Positions 13,324 to 25,647 of a stretch of 64,000 bases of DNA are shown in pieces. The position numbers and the translations under genes were made by a program. A model generated the notes under the pieces. That model saw only the letters and a program-made list of their open reading frames with translations. It was not told where the DNA came from and searched no databases. Source of the DNA: Marsupella aquatica (lineage: Eukaryota > Marchantiophyta); contig OZ316895.1 of assembly GCA_973895155.1 (NCBI GenBank), forward strand, positions 15,314,001 through 15,378,000, given 5' to 3'. Each line of letters starts with the position of its first letter. Position 1 is the stretch's first letter.

Positions 13324-13621
13324 CTAGCATGGGACCTCTTACAAGTGTGTTGGACATGAACTGGGCAGCAGTTCCTCTATTCGCCATATAGATAGGTAGC
13401 TAGCATGGGACCTCTTACAAGTGTATTACAAGTGTGTTGGACATGAACTGGGCAGCAGTTCCTCTATTCACCATATAGATTGGTATCTAGCATGGGACCT
13501 CTTACAAGTGTGCTCCTCTATATTCACCATATAGATTGGTATCTAGCATGGGACCTCTTACAAGTGTGCTGGACATGAACTGGGCAGCGGTTCCTCTATA
13601 TTCACCATATAGATTGGTACC
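13324..13621. repeat. Minisatellite (units 56-87 bp) just 3' of the IBR3-like gene
   Basis: Four units begin with ctagcatgggacctcttac at 13324, 13400, 13487 and 13543 and end with ccatatagat-ggta. Unit length varies because an internal block (ggacatgaactgggcagc) is lost in the third unit and a short piece is doubled in the second. It starts about 200 bp after the stop codon, so it may lie in the 3' UTR. Confidence 0.9.
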
Positions 13622-13653
13622 ATTTATTTGTAAGCTGTATTAAAGCAACTGCA

Positions 13654-13709
13654 ACTTGAAAAAGGAGTAGGTGAGTCCACGACTTGAAAAAGGAGTAGGT
13701 GAGTCCACG
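13654..13709. repeat. 28-bp perfect tandem duplication
   Basis: Two head-to-tail copies of a 28-bp unit starting acttgaaaaaggagtagg. The gap 13,710-14,076 between the IBR3-like and Obg-like genes (which converge) shows no gene. Confidence 0.9.
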
Positions 13710-14076
13710 AGGGGAACCCATTTAGGCTGTTTTGTGAAACTTGTAGACTAGATATGATCTCAAGTTTGAAGTTTGGACAGGAAAGTAAGCAAAACGAAAC
13801 CCTTATCTGCGGTACAAGAAATAAGTGTTCTAAACATTAAAAGAAATTTCCCAGCCCTTGGTAAAGGACGTCCATACAACTGCAAATCTTGAAACGCAGC
13901 CCAACATACGTGTAGAATTGAGCAATTAGTAAATAAACAGCAAATCCTTGTGGTGTAATCCAGAATGACAATTTACACGCTCTGACCGCACAGCTGAGAA
14001 TACAACGTGGCATCTTTCCATATAAATCCATTAGTCACAGTCACAAACACCGTCTCACTCCTTTGGATAACATCTA

Positions 14077-17000
14077 CTAAATTTGCCATTGAGGAGGTTT
14101 GTACAACTGCGGCCGAGCCTCTCTTCTAGGTTTGTTCTTCACTTTAGTCTCGTCCCTGTCTAATGCATCCCTGATGCTACTCAACAACTCCTCCATACCC
14201 AATCCTTCTCTGTAGTACACACGCACAAGAGAAATGATAACAAATCAAAACCTGCCCCCTTTCCTCCTTCCTGATTGCGGAAAAATGAAATAAAGTGAAC
14301 ACAGTGTAACTATTTGTTTGTAAACAATAAGGTAAGTAACATGTTGACGAGTGAAGTACACCAATTTAACTCAAGCTTACCTAGAAACCCCCGAAGCCTT
14401 TCAAGAGAATAGAAACAGAAACAAAACATATATACACATTTAAAAACAGTTGATACTACATCTGTGGGTTCCCACCACATATCTCATTGTGCCACACTCA
14501 CCTCTCCCAACCAACTACGCCAACGGTTTCCAATCGGCCTTAGAATAATGGAATCAACAATATTCAAAACATGCTCATAAAAGCACAAGAAAATTCACAC
14601 ACAAAAAAAGAATAACAGAACACGTACTTCGCGCTTATTCCGATGACTGCTAGAGGTCGCTGAACGTCCTCCACACCCTCCTCTGTCTTGCTGTCAGCCA
14701 CGTTGCCCAGTTTGCCATCTTCCCCTTGTATCTTTTGTGGTTCATCACTTTCGAGAATGGAAAGCATTCTGCCAGAATTTTGCTCTTCTTCGAGTGAGGC
14801 GATTTCGGGATTAGTGCCCATTGAACTGATGATTTCTCGGGTCGCCTCAAAGCAAGCCTTGGCCTACAAACGGAAATGAAAGTGCTTAATTGAAGTATAG
14901 TAGGGCTTTAAGATTGACTTGTCCAGAAAGGTCCTGCCATTCCTCAATACACACTACGACCTTGCACAGACTCAAGCCTTAAGGCAACCCTGAGAACGCT
15001 AATTCATCAAAAAACATTTAGTCAATGTGCGAACAAAATCTTCCACATCCAGAATCTTGACCTGGATAAAATGTCTAATCTACAAGAACTCTTGGATGGT
15101 GTTATGCATGTCTGCTTCACTAACATTTAAGAAGTGTGAGTCAGCACTGCACCACCAGCCTTATTTACCATGACAGCGAGCCTCTCTAAATTATGGTTTC
15201 TTATTTTTTTTAAACTCTCCCCTTAAGATTATGGCATATGCTATGTGAGCCGTAGGGTCATGAAGGTCTCGCCAGCATTTAATTGGCACGGAGTACACAA
15301 TCTATGAGATTGGCAACAGCATGGGTATGTCACGGTTGGTGGGTTTAGCGAATTTAGCTGCAATTTCACTCTCAAGCTCGTTCAGAAGAAATTGTGTACC
15401 TTAGGAAGGTCGAGCTTGTTCAAAACCACAATATGAGGTCGTCTACCATAATCTGGGTTGTACATGTATAGCTCCTGCAACGCCAATTGAATTGGTTAGG
15501 ACAACCCTAAATTAAGACACATCTGGCAGCGGCGTGAGGTCCATCACAATGCACTGTACTACAAGAACCTAGCTACAAACAAACCAACCAAGAAAGTTTA
15601 TTTACCTTGAACCAAAAGAAATGTTGACTTTGAAAACACTCACCTCGCGAAGAGTCTTGTAGTCAAAGATAGGATCGTCTGCAGATGTATCAACAACATG
15701 TAATAACAACCTTGTTCTCCTGAGATGTCGTAGGAACATACGGCCCAATCCCTAAGTGCAAACAGCACATCAATACAATTTGGCGAAGAGGTTATCAGGA
15801 CTTGAATTGTTTCGGCTATAGAGTCAACTGTCTCATTTGCTAAAACACCCATTTTTTACTGACTGTAGCGGCTCACCTTACCCAAGTGTGCACCTTTAAT
15901 CAATCCTGGGAGATCTGCCAAAGTTGCACCTGAAGAATACCCTCCATCGTCTGTGTTGACGCTTCCTGGAAGTTGCCCTAGATTTGGCATCAGTGTTGTG
16001 AATGGGTAGTCTGCGATGTCCGGTGTTGCTCGCGTTACTGCAGCAAGTAGGGAGGACTTTCCAGCATTGGGTAGGCCCTGCAGCCAAAAGAGTTCAGCTA
16101 ATCACACATACAGCACTGCTATACCATTCAGATCACCTTCCACACGCTGCGCACCATTGAAGAAGCTAGTCCATCATTCTGATACTGGATTATAAACCAA
16201 AGACCACCCTTCCAAGAACAATACCAGCGGGAGGTCTAAAAATGTAAATAATCATCCGCAGTCTCTTTCCGAATTATTAGAAAAGACATGCAAGGACGCT
16301 TTTCCAACATGACAAGATAAGAGATGAGAAGGAGAAGATGACAACCACAAGGCCCACATCAGCAACCACCCGAAGAGTCAGCTCCAAAACGATCTCCTCT
16401 CCAATACTTCCTAATGTCAGCAACTGCAGAAAACAATCTTAAAAGTCACGACAGCAGAGCTATCGCTCTCCGGCACTGAAAGAAGGTACAAGGAAGAGGA
16501 CACTGCAAGTCACTAACGAGGAGCCACATCTTCAGGGGCATGACAAAACCATTACCTTATCGTCTGGATCTGTGATGATTGAAGGATCAACATTCCTTAG
16601 AGGTCTCCTGCTTTGTTTCGGGGCTTCCAAGACACTTATCTGAACATACCATAAAAAATATGAGATAGGTCCCAAGCGAAGGGGCATTTCTGGCAAATAG
16701 CAAGTTGCACTTTGCACGAGCTATGCTAGTTGACATATCAAATTGTATTTACTGGCTCAAATATGTTCTGAACCTCGATTCAATAAATCATTCAAACGCC
16801 TAACCACGTTAAAGATATTTCAAGTAGTTCCCAGCAGGGTGAGAAATTCTACTCCTCCTGGTCCACCTCGTGCCACCAGATATTTATCCCCTACACGTGA
16901 TAGGTCAGCTAAAAGCTTCCCACCTTTCTTCCGCTTCACTACTGTACCTGCTCATTCACATTGAAAGAACAATTTTACTACGCGTTTATAAGTATGATTG

Positions 17001-18612
17001 CATGGTGTAGATGTAATTTACTTCCGCCAACGATTTAAGCAATGCATGCACACCTTGGAGAGATTGACAGGAACGCAGCGTTTATTCATAGCTACATGTT
17101 TTTATTCTCTGAAGTCCTGACACTCACAAAGTTGCAAATACCCTGTACAAACGTCCAATGATTGAAAGACGAAGCAGGACCGAGAGGCTGATCATAAATG
17201 CTCACCAATGGGAACGGAAATCAGCAAAGTTGGAGCAGACAAACCATCCCCAATCTTTGGCGTAAGAGGCCCAGAAGCATTCACGTTGCCTCCACGTTTG
17301 GCATTGTACCGCCTCTTCTTGTGAAATTCCAACAGTGAGTCGACGCTCTCATCTGCAACTAAAATCACGTCCCCTCCATGACCTCCCATTGGTAATTGGA
17401 ATGTCCCATCAGAGCCTCTCTTAAGAACTCCGGTTTTCCTCTTTCCCTTCTCATTATTCTTCCTCTGTTTCTCATTTTTCTCTCCGGGTGCATACCTCGC
17501 AGGTACAGGAGGAGCCACAGGCATGTCAAGTACCGAACCATGGCCTCCATCTCCAGCTCGCACAGTAATGACAACTTGATCAAAATACTTGTGAGCTTCT
17601 TTGACCAGATTGGCAGGCTCCCCAGTTACTGCCTGCCGGTCCTTCGTCAGGGCACAAACGGCCCTTCCCCGCCCTGTTGCAATCTCCTTAAGCCTACCTT
17701 CACTCAAACCCAACCATCAGAATGCAATGCAGCGTGTCACACCCACAGAGTTAATAAAACCTGAGACCTTAAACGCTGAAACTATAAAATCCTTCTCTGC
17801 AACCTATCCTTGCCAGATGGAGCAGGACCCTCGATTGACTTCATGCTCCTTGATTCTCGTTTGCAACAAGTACCAGAGTACATAAACCATAAACCATAAA
17901 CCATAAACCATAAACCCTTAAGATTTTTCGGTTCTAGGGACTAATGACTTCATTTTCCCTCTGCGTCTTCATTCTCAATTACCTCAATGTGGGTTTGATT
18001 GGCAACTAATACGGAGGAGCTCCTAATTTGAAGTTCCTTGTTTTCCTTGCCGGACTGCGAGAGAGTTTTATGACGCGAATGATTCAGGTGACGACATTTG
18101 CCCTAAGCGAAAGAAATTTGGCCAGTCCCGAAGATCATAGCAGGTTCACGACGTTTCCATTCATTTCCGGATGGTCGCCGAAAGGATAAAAGAGGTGAAA
18201 GCGCGTGTAGCTGAGATTCCAATACCGAATTGCCAGTCAGCTGTTCGGAGTAGAGAACGAATGGAACGAATTCAAAGTCCAGAGAAATCTCTGAAGAACG
18301 AATTCGAGAGAGTTAGGGAAGAGAGAGCAGAAGCACCATACCTGGACACCTTTTCTGCAGGCGCTCTGCCGACGACGTGGAGAAGAGCCGGTGGAACCTC
18401 GGAGAATCCCCGACGAAGGCCGCAGACGAGGAGGAGGCAGTGGAGGAAGAGGAGGATCGAAGGAAGCCGACACCTGCAGGGATGGAAACTGCTGCAGCTG
18501 CAGATGGAGATGGAGATGGAGATGCCGGCAGGGGTGTATTGGGAGGCGACCGGAAGAGAGCTGCTGCTGCTGCTGCTGCTGCCATAGTCGGTCCCAATCC
18601 CAAGCTCGCCAT
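14077..18612 (-). CDS. OBGC: Obg-family GTPase, plastid type (ObgC/CPSAR1-like)
   Basis: Ten minus-strand exons: 18342-18612, 17206-17697, 16853-16947, 16556-16639, 16346-16423, 15877-16077, 15644-15751, 15400-15474, 14628-14863, 14077-14209; 590 residues. The N-terminus is Ala/Ser/Pro-rich without early acidic residues, like a transit peptide. The glycine-rich Obg domain follows ([42 protein letters not shown]). The G domain has G1 GLPNAGKSS (341-349), G3 DLPG (395-398), G4 NKLD (462-465) and G5 SAK (545-547). An acidic stretch of about 70 residues sits between G4 and G5. Plant ObgC acts in plastid ribosome and thylakoid biogenesis. Exon 1-2 has a second phase-compatible solution (exon 1 ending 18350, exon 2 starting 17702) that shortens the protein by one residue. 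A second in-frame Met is at residue 10. Confidence 0.94.
17881..17924. repeat. Telomere-like heptamer run in Obg intron 1
   Basis: Five copies of ataaacc run into aaaccct, one unit of the plant telomere repeat. The run lies within intron 1 of the Obg-like gene. The heptamer period is kept while the sequence differs from the telomere unit at one position. Confidence 0.85.
18541..18585. repeat. Trinucleotide run coding for poly-Ala in the Obg transit-like region
   Basis: A (ctg)n/(cag)n-type run that, read on the minus strand in the gene frame, gives about eight consecutive Ala residues after Met10. A second hexanucleotide-like gagatg run sits near 18505-18525. Confidence 0.8.
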
Positions 18613-18669
18613 CGAGGCCGTGCTGAAATCAATTGTTCATATCCACTCGGCTGAGCACGTAATGTAGTG

Positions 18670-18924
18670 TATTGGGGTCCAGCCTAAATTTCAAGGTTTT
18701 ACCTTTCCAGCTTTTAAGTACACGAGGCATCCATTCTGTGAATAGCCTAGTAGAGTAATGTGGTTCAGCCTAAATTTCAAGGTTTTTTCTTTCCAGCTTT
18801 TAAGGACACGAGGCATCCATTCTGTGAATAGCCTAGTAGAGTAATGTGGTTCAGCCTAAATTTCAAGGTTTTTCCTTTCCAGCTTTTAAGTACACGAGGT
18901 ATCCATTCTTTGAATGTGAAGAGA
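18670..18924. repeat. 86-bp tandem repeat, about 2.9 copies
   Basis: Units start with cagcctaaatttcaaggtt at 18680, 18766 and 18852, so the period is exactly 86 bp and divergence is low. It lies immediately upstream of the Obg-like gene start, so it falls in that gene's promoter region. Between 18,925 and 20,780 I see no gene, only AT-rich unique sequence. Confidence 0.9.
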
Positions 18925-20789
18925 CAAAACATTATCATCCATGCTCACTTGTTTTGTTGTCTAGATACATAATAGGGCGTCTCAAGCTAACCATATGATG
19001 CACCTTAATTCCCTAGTTAAAGTGTCCAAAAAATTCCTAGCCCATAATATTTTGCCATAAGGATTGGTCTTATGCCATTACCATCAGCCACACTCTAGGG
19101 GAGCACACTTAGAGGCTGCTGACCAGAAAAAAACCAAGAAAACTTTTAGATAATTGTGAAAAAGTTATGTTCCTTTATGGCCAAATGCCATCATCCATAA
19201 CCCAAAGCTTTGATAAGTCCTAGTATCCCATACTTCTTTCCATGGACATTAATTTGGTGGGCCCTAAGGATCACAGTCTAGAGACTTCACTCTAGAATAG
19301 TAGGCTCACAATATATTAGTAAGATTGACACTAAATATGTTTGAATTTACAGTGTTGACACTCTTTTTTTGTTGTATTTACAATTATAACACAGTTTTGT
19401 ACATATGTGATAAGTTCACCCATGTAATGAGGGGGGAAAATGTGGTAGTGTTGTCAATAAGAACATCTATGGTGACAAAGTACTTGAAAGTTGTTTTTCT
19501 TTTTTGCCGGTATGGCAAAGGTCACCTTGTGTGACAAGAAGATGCTAGGAATATTCTTTATCTAATTTGTCATATCAAGATTTGACCGTCAGATGTCCCT
19601 AGATTTAAAGATTATTCTTAGATTTTGGCTAAATGTGGTCTGTGTCTAGGTGAGAAACTAGCTCGTAGGAAGCAGAAATCCTAGCAATTTTTTGCCAGAA
19701 GTGCATAAGAGTTTTTGGGGTTTACGGGATTTGGCCACTAAAGAAACAGCTCCCCTAGTCGTGAACAGAAAAGTGCTTATCATCATTCCCGTCATCATTC
19801 ACTGCATAAAATAATGGCCTTCATATAAATATTAGAATGTCCTATCTTGGCAAAGTAATTTTTTGGTGTCCATTAGTCCTGCTATTCAATGTTTTGGGGT
19901 ATTGTGCATGGCCAATGCCCGGACCAATGGCTTTTGTTATTGGGCACTACCCATGGCTCAAAGGTGAATGTCTTCACAATTCCAAATGCTACCCACAGAG
20001 TGCAGATTTACACAAGTGCCTATTTTGAATTTTGTCATCGCATCAAGCATAACCAATGGTAGCAGGCTTTGTTGTGGCAAGTGATGTTACTAATTTAAGC
20101 CTTATAGCTCAACTAGCTTCTGCAAAAACCCACATCCCAAATTGGGGTTCACCAAAGCTAGTTGCATAAAAAAAACTTGACACTTTGAAAATTTGAAGTT
20201 CACTCTCTATCACCTATATGGAAAAGGGCAGGGCATCTAGCATTTAAGAGTGAGACTTAAGAGGTTTTAATACATGAGTTCTCTTGGAGTGACATGGATT
20301 AAAGGGTTCCTCCAAAGGCCAAATATCAACAGCCAAAGAGATGAGTGGGCCCTTGTGGTTGATGGCTAGGGCTGACTTGTGACCAATTCATCTTAAGTTA
20401 AATCCCCTCATAGAATAGGTTTTATTCCAGCTTATTAATTAGTTTGTAGATGATTTGGTTCCCTTGCTTGACCCTCCTATGTAGTTCACACGGGAGCATT
20501 ATTGTCAGACGTTTTTTTGCCTTGAAAACCGAAAGCAGGCCCATCCAACATAAGATAGACGTCCTGCTTTGGAACATGCATTTCTATGGAGGGTAGCCAC
20601 AAGGGGACAATACCCAGGGATCCTATGTAGGGTAACCACAAGTGAACAATACCCAGGGGTCCGACAGGACCCAGACCAGAAGGGAAAGGATTAAACCAGA
20701 ACCCCAAAGAGGACAGGGCCGAGGGGATAATCAATACTCCCACCACTACACCTCATCCACACACACACACACACACATACCCCTTGCTT

Positions 20790-20862
20790 GTGGAGAGAGA
20801 GTATTGAACTTGGGACCTCTGGGTTCTAGGCTCTTCCTCTGGCCAGTTGGTTATTACCAAGG
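20790..20862 (-). repeat. tRNA-like (SINE head) sequence next to a (CA)n run
   Basis: Read on the minus strand, ctggccagaggaagagc resembles a D-arm/box A, and aagttcaatac about 25 nt later resembles box B (GTTCAANNC). A (ca)n run at 20759-20778 adjoins it. No complete cloverleaf can be drawn, so it is not called a tRNA gene. Confidence 0.35.
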
Positions 20863-20988
20863 GACTCTTCACTTTGCCCTTAGGTACTTTGGGGCATTGG
20901 TTTCTGTGTCCACTCTACTCTAGTTCCTTTGTTAGCCTTCTCCATGGCTTTTTTGACCCTTTGGTTGTTCCCCCTTGATTGAGGCTGC

Positions 20989-21097
20989 TCTCTTTCAACG
21001 TCCAGTTGAGAAAGGAATTAGATTTGTTTGCTTCTTTCGTGCACTGTTTCAACCTTTCTGGACTGAAGACACGACATGACAACGTCGATGTTGTGGC
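20989..21097. repeat. Dispersed duplicate element upstream of the AGT2-like gene (copy A)
   Basis: This stretch matches 29339-29457 almost base for base, including cgtgcact-tttcaacctt and gacacgacatgacaacgtcg. Copy B carries an extra direct duplication of ttgagaaagg. Copy A lies 0.6 kb upstream of the AGT2-like ATG, copy B 0.25 kb upstream of the ZMAT2-like ATG, both in the gene's direction. Confidence 0.9.
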
Positions 21098-21399
21098 CAT
21101 TCGAGAGAATCAGTCAATCTGAGTAAAGTGTCAGCAGTGTGTGTGTGGATCCGAGCTTCACTTCTCGTGAAACAAACTTGATCCGAGCAATTGTTCAGAA
21201 AGCGAGCAAACTATTCTCGACTGACCATCGTCTTCCACTCCAATTCTGTCCGGCACCAGACCCACCCACCTTCCCAGCTCTCCTCAGTTCAGCTCTGTTC
21301 TCTCGGGCCCACATTCGCTACACCGTGCATTTGGTGAGGAACTATGGAAATTGCCCAAAATTATGTTTAGGCCAAAATGCCCCATGATTTGATTTGATC

Positions 21400-21698
21400 T
21401 TCTCTCTGCAATTTCCCTCTCTCACCCTCTTTCTGCTGTCCCAGACGTTCGACGTTCGACGTTCTCAGTTTGCTTCTCTTTGTCGTAATTGCGGATCGAA
21501 TTTCGATTCTTCTGACTAACTTTCTCCTCTCTTTGTTTCTCGAGTAAGAGAGGTGTGGCTTTGAGTCCTTCCTTGTTGCTTCCCATATTTCTCATTCGTC
21601 CTCATTGGCACATCCTCTCTCTGTCTCATACCGATTCTCTCTCTCTCTTTCTAATGAGTTACTGACGCTCGCTCTCACACGCATTCTGTTCAGAAAGC
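21400..21698 (+). promoter_or_regulatory. CT-rich leader of the AGT2-like gene
   Basis: Dense ctctct / tttctctct tracts run up to the ATG at 21699, typical of pyrimidine-rich plant core promoters or 5' leaders. No clear TATA box or single start site can be assigned. Confidence 0.45.
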
Positions 21699-24600
21699 AT
21701 GGCTGCATTTTGGTGCAGGACAGGAAGGCAATGGAGCTCCGCAGCTGCTGCATCTGTGTCTCCATTCTGCCGCTCTGCCTTATGGAGCGGTGTTGGGTTT
21801 AATCGGACGCTTTCGAGCCTAGTGGCTGAGGCAGCTACTCAAAGTGCAGACTCTGGTCTTCCCCAGATCCCTCCCTTCGATTACAGTCCACAACCATACA
21901 ACGGCCCGTCTGCAGAGGAAGTTTTGGCGAAACGCAAGGAGTTCCTCAATCCAGCTCTGTTCTACTACTACAAGAAGCCTGTAAGGAGTTCGTACCTCTG
22001 ACATTGCTGTAATGTTCTCTTTCCGAAATGTCGTTGTCTTTTTGTTTTGGAGCACGCATTGTCTCAGCTTAGCTCATGAACTCGATTCTAGATAATCTCC
22101 AAACTATATGGAGATTTCCTGGACACAGCGCTGTCCTGACACTACGATTTCTATCTGTCCGATTTAATGTAAAAGGAAGTTGAATTCTACTAATTTATTG
22201 AAGTCTATGTTTTGTGTGTGCTCATAATGAGGGCCAATGATTGTCATAATGAATTGCATTATGTTTGTACCTGTGATTATCGTCTGTTGCCGAATTCTGG
22301 AGAGGCACACCATGTCATTATTCGTCGTTAGATATTCGAGAGTAATCCCATCTAAATTTTTCATTCTTCGTATTGGATACCTGAGAGGCTTACCATCTCA
22401 ATTTTCATTACTGTAGGCATTTTAGGCAGGAAGCAACAGCAAGACCTATAGATTTGTTTCCGTGGTACCTTTCTAATTTCTAGTCATTGGAAAGAGAACG
22501 AGTTGAATCCTCTTGTGTGAATACAGTTCTATTCGATGCATATTCGACGCTAATAATGCAGTGTGTTTTAAGATGTTCCCAGTGATATCTCCTTTATTAC
22601 TCCAAGATCCTGTACCCATTGTTATTTTTCCCAGATTTCCTGCACCAAGCTCATATCTGCTTCCTTTTCTTGTCACCAGTTTCCTGTTCTGTCCCGTCCA
22701 TGTTCATGCAGTTTTGACGGCGAGGCGTGTAGTTCTTCAATGCAGCTCCCTTGCTAGATCCCGTTAGCTTATCAGGAGAATTTCGATTCTTAATCTTTCG
22801 GGACCAAAACGGCAAAACTTGAAGCTCTTTTGCATGTCGTTCAGGTGAATATTGTGGAGGGGCGAATGCAATATCTCTTTGATGAAAATGGCCGTCGTTA
22901 CCTGGACGCATTCGCTGGCATTGTCACTGTGTCTGTCGGACACTGTCATCCACACGTAGTGGACGCTATTGTACGCCAAACAAAATTGTTACAACATACA
23001 ACCACTATTTACCTAAATCACGCCATTGGAGACTTTGCTGAGGCCCTTGCAGGGAAAATGCCGGGAGACTTAAAGGTACCGTCCTCTCTCCAAGCGTTCA
23101 TGATGTCGTCTCTTTGTTCTCTGATGGCTACTAGTGAAAGCTTGCATTGGGTTTATAATCTGTGCATCACGTCATTTAGATTTCTGTCTACAAAACAAAA
23201 CAGAGAAGGCACGAAAGAGGGCACAGTATGTTATGAAAAACTACATTTTACTGCATGTCTTCAAATTATCTCTCAATGCCATCCAGATTCAATGTTTCTC
23301 CTGTCCTATTAGTCACTGGTCTGCCAAAGTCTGCACGGTTGTTTTGAAGGCAGAAGGTTAATTGTAATTGCTCTCATCCTTTCTGAGTTTGTCCACGAGC
23401 AGGACAGGCTATGGTTTCGAACTCTGGTCTCAGATGGGTAAGTAGTAAAAGATGCCCTGAGAAATCTTGACAAGAGATATAGGTACTGGTATGACAACTG
23501 CAGGTGGTCTACTTCGTTAATTCGGGTTCTGAGGCAAATGACATGGCAATGCTGATGGCAAGGCTGTACACTGGCAATTATGACATTATTGCTTTGAGAA
23601 ATGCCTACCATGGCATGAGCCCTGCAACAATGGGTCTTACTGCTCACAACACTTGGAAATATAATGTTGCACAGGTACGTCACAAGTATTTCTATATTTG
23701 TTTAATTGCAAAATCCCTTGATCGGCATGTCTGTAGATCCATGATGTACATTCCTACTAATACCAAGACAGGTCAGATCTCTATAGCACTCAACTATTGG
23801 ATGTACTGTATAGGTGTATGTCAAATAACGCTTTCAAAGGTTACGGGTGAAGGGGTACCGTTAAAACTGGATGTGGTTGCATGTTAGTGGTGCAGGGATT
23901 CGGGGTACATCATGCTTTGAATCCTGATCCTTATAGAGGCCACTTTGGTGCTGACGGCAAGAAATATGCAGAGGATATCAAAGGCCTGATCGAATCTTCT
24001 ACTCCTGGAGGTGTTGCAGGCTTTTTCGCTGAAACGATCCAGGTGATTGCCATTTCCTCGCGATTCAGTTTGCTATGACATGTTGCTTCTGGAATTCAAG
24101 CAGGTTTCGTTATCACGGTTAACATTTGAAAGTGCTTCGTGATAGGGTGTTGGAGGAGCAGTTGAGCTAGCTCCAGGATACCTTCCTGCTGCTTACGAGC
24201 ATGTGCGAAAGGCTGGCGGTATCTGCATTGCTGATGAAGTTCAAACAGGGTTTGGTCGAACTGGAGACCATTATTGGGGATTCCAAACCCAGGGAGTCAT
24301 GCCTGATATTGTGACGTTAGCCAAGGTTCTCACTGCTCCTGACGAATCTTTTATCTGTGCATTACCTCCCTGCTTCCCTTTTTGTGCCTTCTTGATAATA
24401 ATGGTCAGAATGTCCATACAGAAAAGCCTCCCTTTTTCAGGAATTCAAGTAATTTATCTGCTGTGTTGTTCTCCAGATTGGTACCTAAGTGAAAGTACCC
24501 AAATCGTTTACGGCTACCCTACCTGATGACTTGAAAGGGAATGATTGGAGGAATAAACAGAGTTCCAGAATTGTGTTGTGCATTTTCACCAGTGATCCGC

Positions 24601-25647
24601 TCCTTAATGCACGACATGAAATCTCTGAGTGGCAGGGAATAGGAAACGGAGTGCCCTTGGCAGCTGTTGTGACAACACCTGAAATTGCCTCCGTCATGAG
24701 CAAACGCTTGCATTTCAATACTTTTGGTGGCAACCCTGTCTGCTCAGCTGCTGGTCAAGCAGTGCTCGAGGTGTTGGACAAAGAGAAGCGTCAAGAGCAT
24801 TGTGCTGTGGTGGGACCACATCTGCTGAAGCGTTTGCACGCCCTTCAAGAAAAGCATGATAGTACGTCCCGTTGGCCTCCAAACTTGTACTCTCAAGCTT
24901 GTTGGAAATATAACCAACATTTCATGGTCGGAGCACGAATGATTTGCCCTCTGGCTCACTCACATAAGAAACAAAACTTTGCAGTTGTCGTGAACCCTTT
25001 CTTGAGGTTGTTACTAGCTGCTGAAGAAATTATTGCTGGACTGGATTTGAAGGCCTTGTTGCATTTTGCAAGTATTATAACTTTTGAACATCTCATGTCC
25101 AGTTGTGAGAATCTCAATCTGGTAAATTTTCTCTAACTATTACAAGGTGTTTGCATGCAGTTGTAGGGCATGTGAGGGGTAGAGGCCTCATGCTCGGCGT
25201 GGAGTTGGTCACTGACAGAGCAACCAAGACTCCAGCCAAAGCTGAGACATTGCAACTCTTTGAGACCATCAAAGGTACTGGAATTCGATTTTTCCTCGTT
25301 TTATTCATAACCTTAGTCACTTCCTGCTTTTGAAGAAATTATGTAGCTTAACGCACCCCTGATATAGAGTAACGACACTATGAGGTATGGGAACTATGGC
25401 AGATCTTGGAGTCCTGGTGGGGAAAGGAGGTCTACATGGCAATGTGTTCAGGATAAAGCCACCAATGTGCTTCACCCTTCAGGATGCCGGTAAGCTTCCA
25501 GTCACAAGCCATAATAATTATCGAGATCGTTTTGAAGAAAGAAATGGAGTTACGACAAAGCTGCAGCACCGTTTTGGTTCTAAACTTTGGCTCGTTACTG
25601 CAGATTTTCTGGTTGATGTGATGGATCATGCGATGTCAAAGCTATGA
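21699..25647 (+). CDS. AGT2: Alanine:glyoxylate aminotransferase 2-like (class III PLP aminotransferase)
   Basis: Nine exons: 21699-21980, 22845-23075, 23504-23674, 23896-24042, 24146-24325, 24636-24861, 25161-25274, 25403-25489, 25604-25647; 493 residues, near the family's usual 470-510. Residues 1-43 are Arg/Ser/Ala-rich without acidic residues, like a mitochondrial presequence. Class III signatures follow: [15 protein letters not shown], the [11 protein letters not shown] region (about 305-315), and TLAK ending exon 5, whose Lys337 is the expected PLP Schiff-base lysine, followed by [11 protein letters not shown]. The C-terminal domain has [12 protein letters not shown] and [18 protein letters not shown]. 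The enzyme family transfers the alanine amino group to glyoxylate (or uses beta-alanine in the PYD4 branch). The protein ends MSKL, a strict peroxisomal PTS1, unexpected beside a mitochondrial-looking N-terminus. Orthology is firm; location is inferred. Confidence 0.95.

Noticed and set aside
14650-14850. Alternative minus-strand frame overlapping Obg exon 9
   Set aside because: The other frame joins NKLD to SAK in phase with neighbouring exons and is the true one.
24489-25136. 215-codon plus-strand open frame
   Set aside because: It is AGT2 exon 6 read through both adjoining introns; splice sites and phase define 24636-24861.
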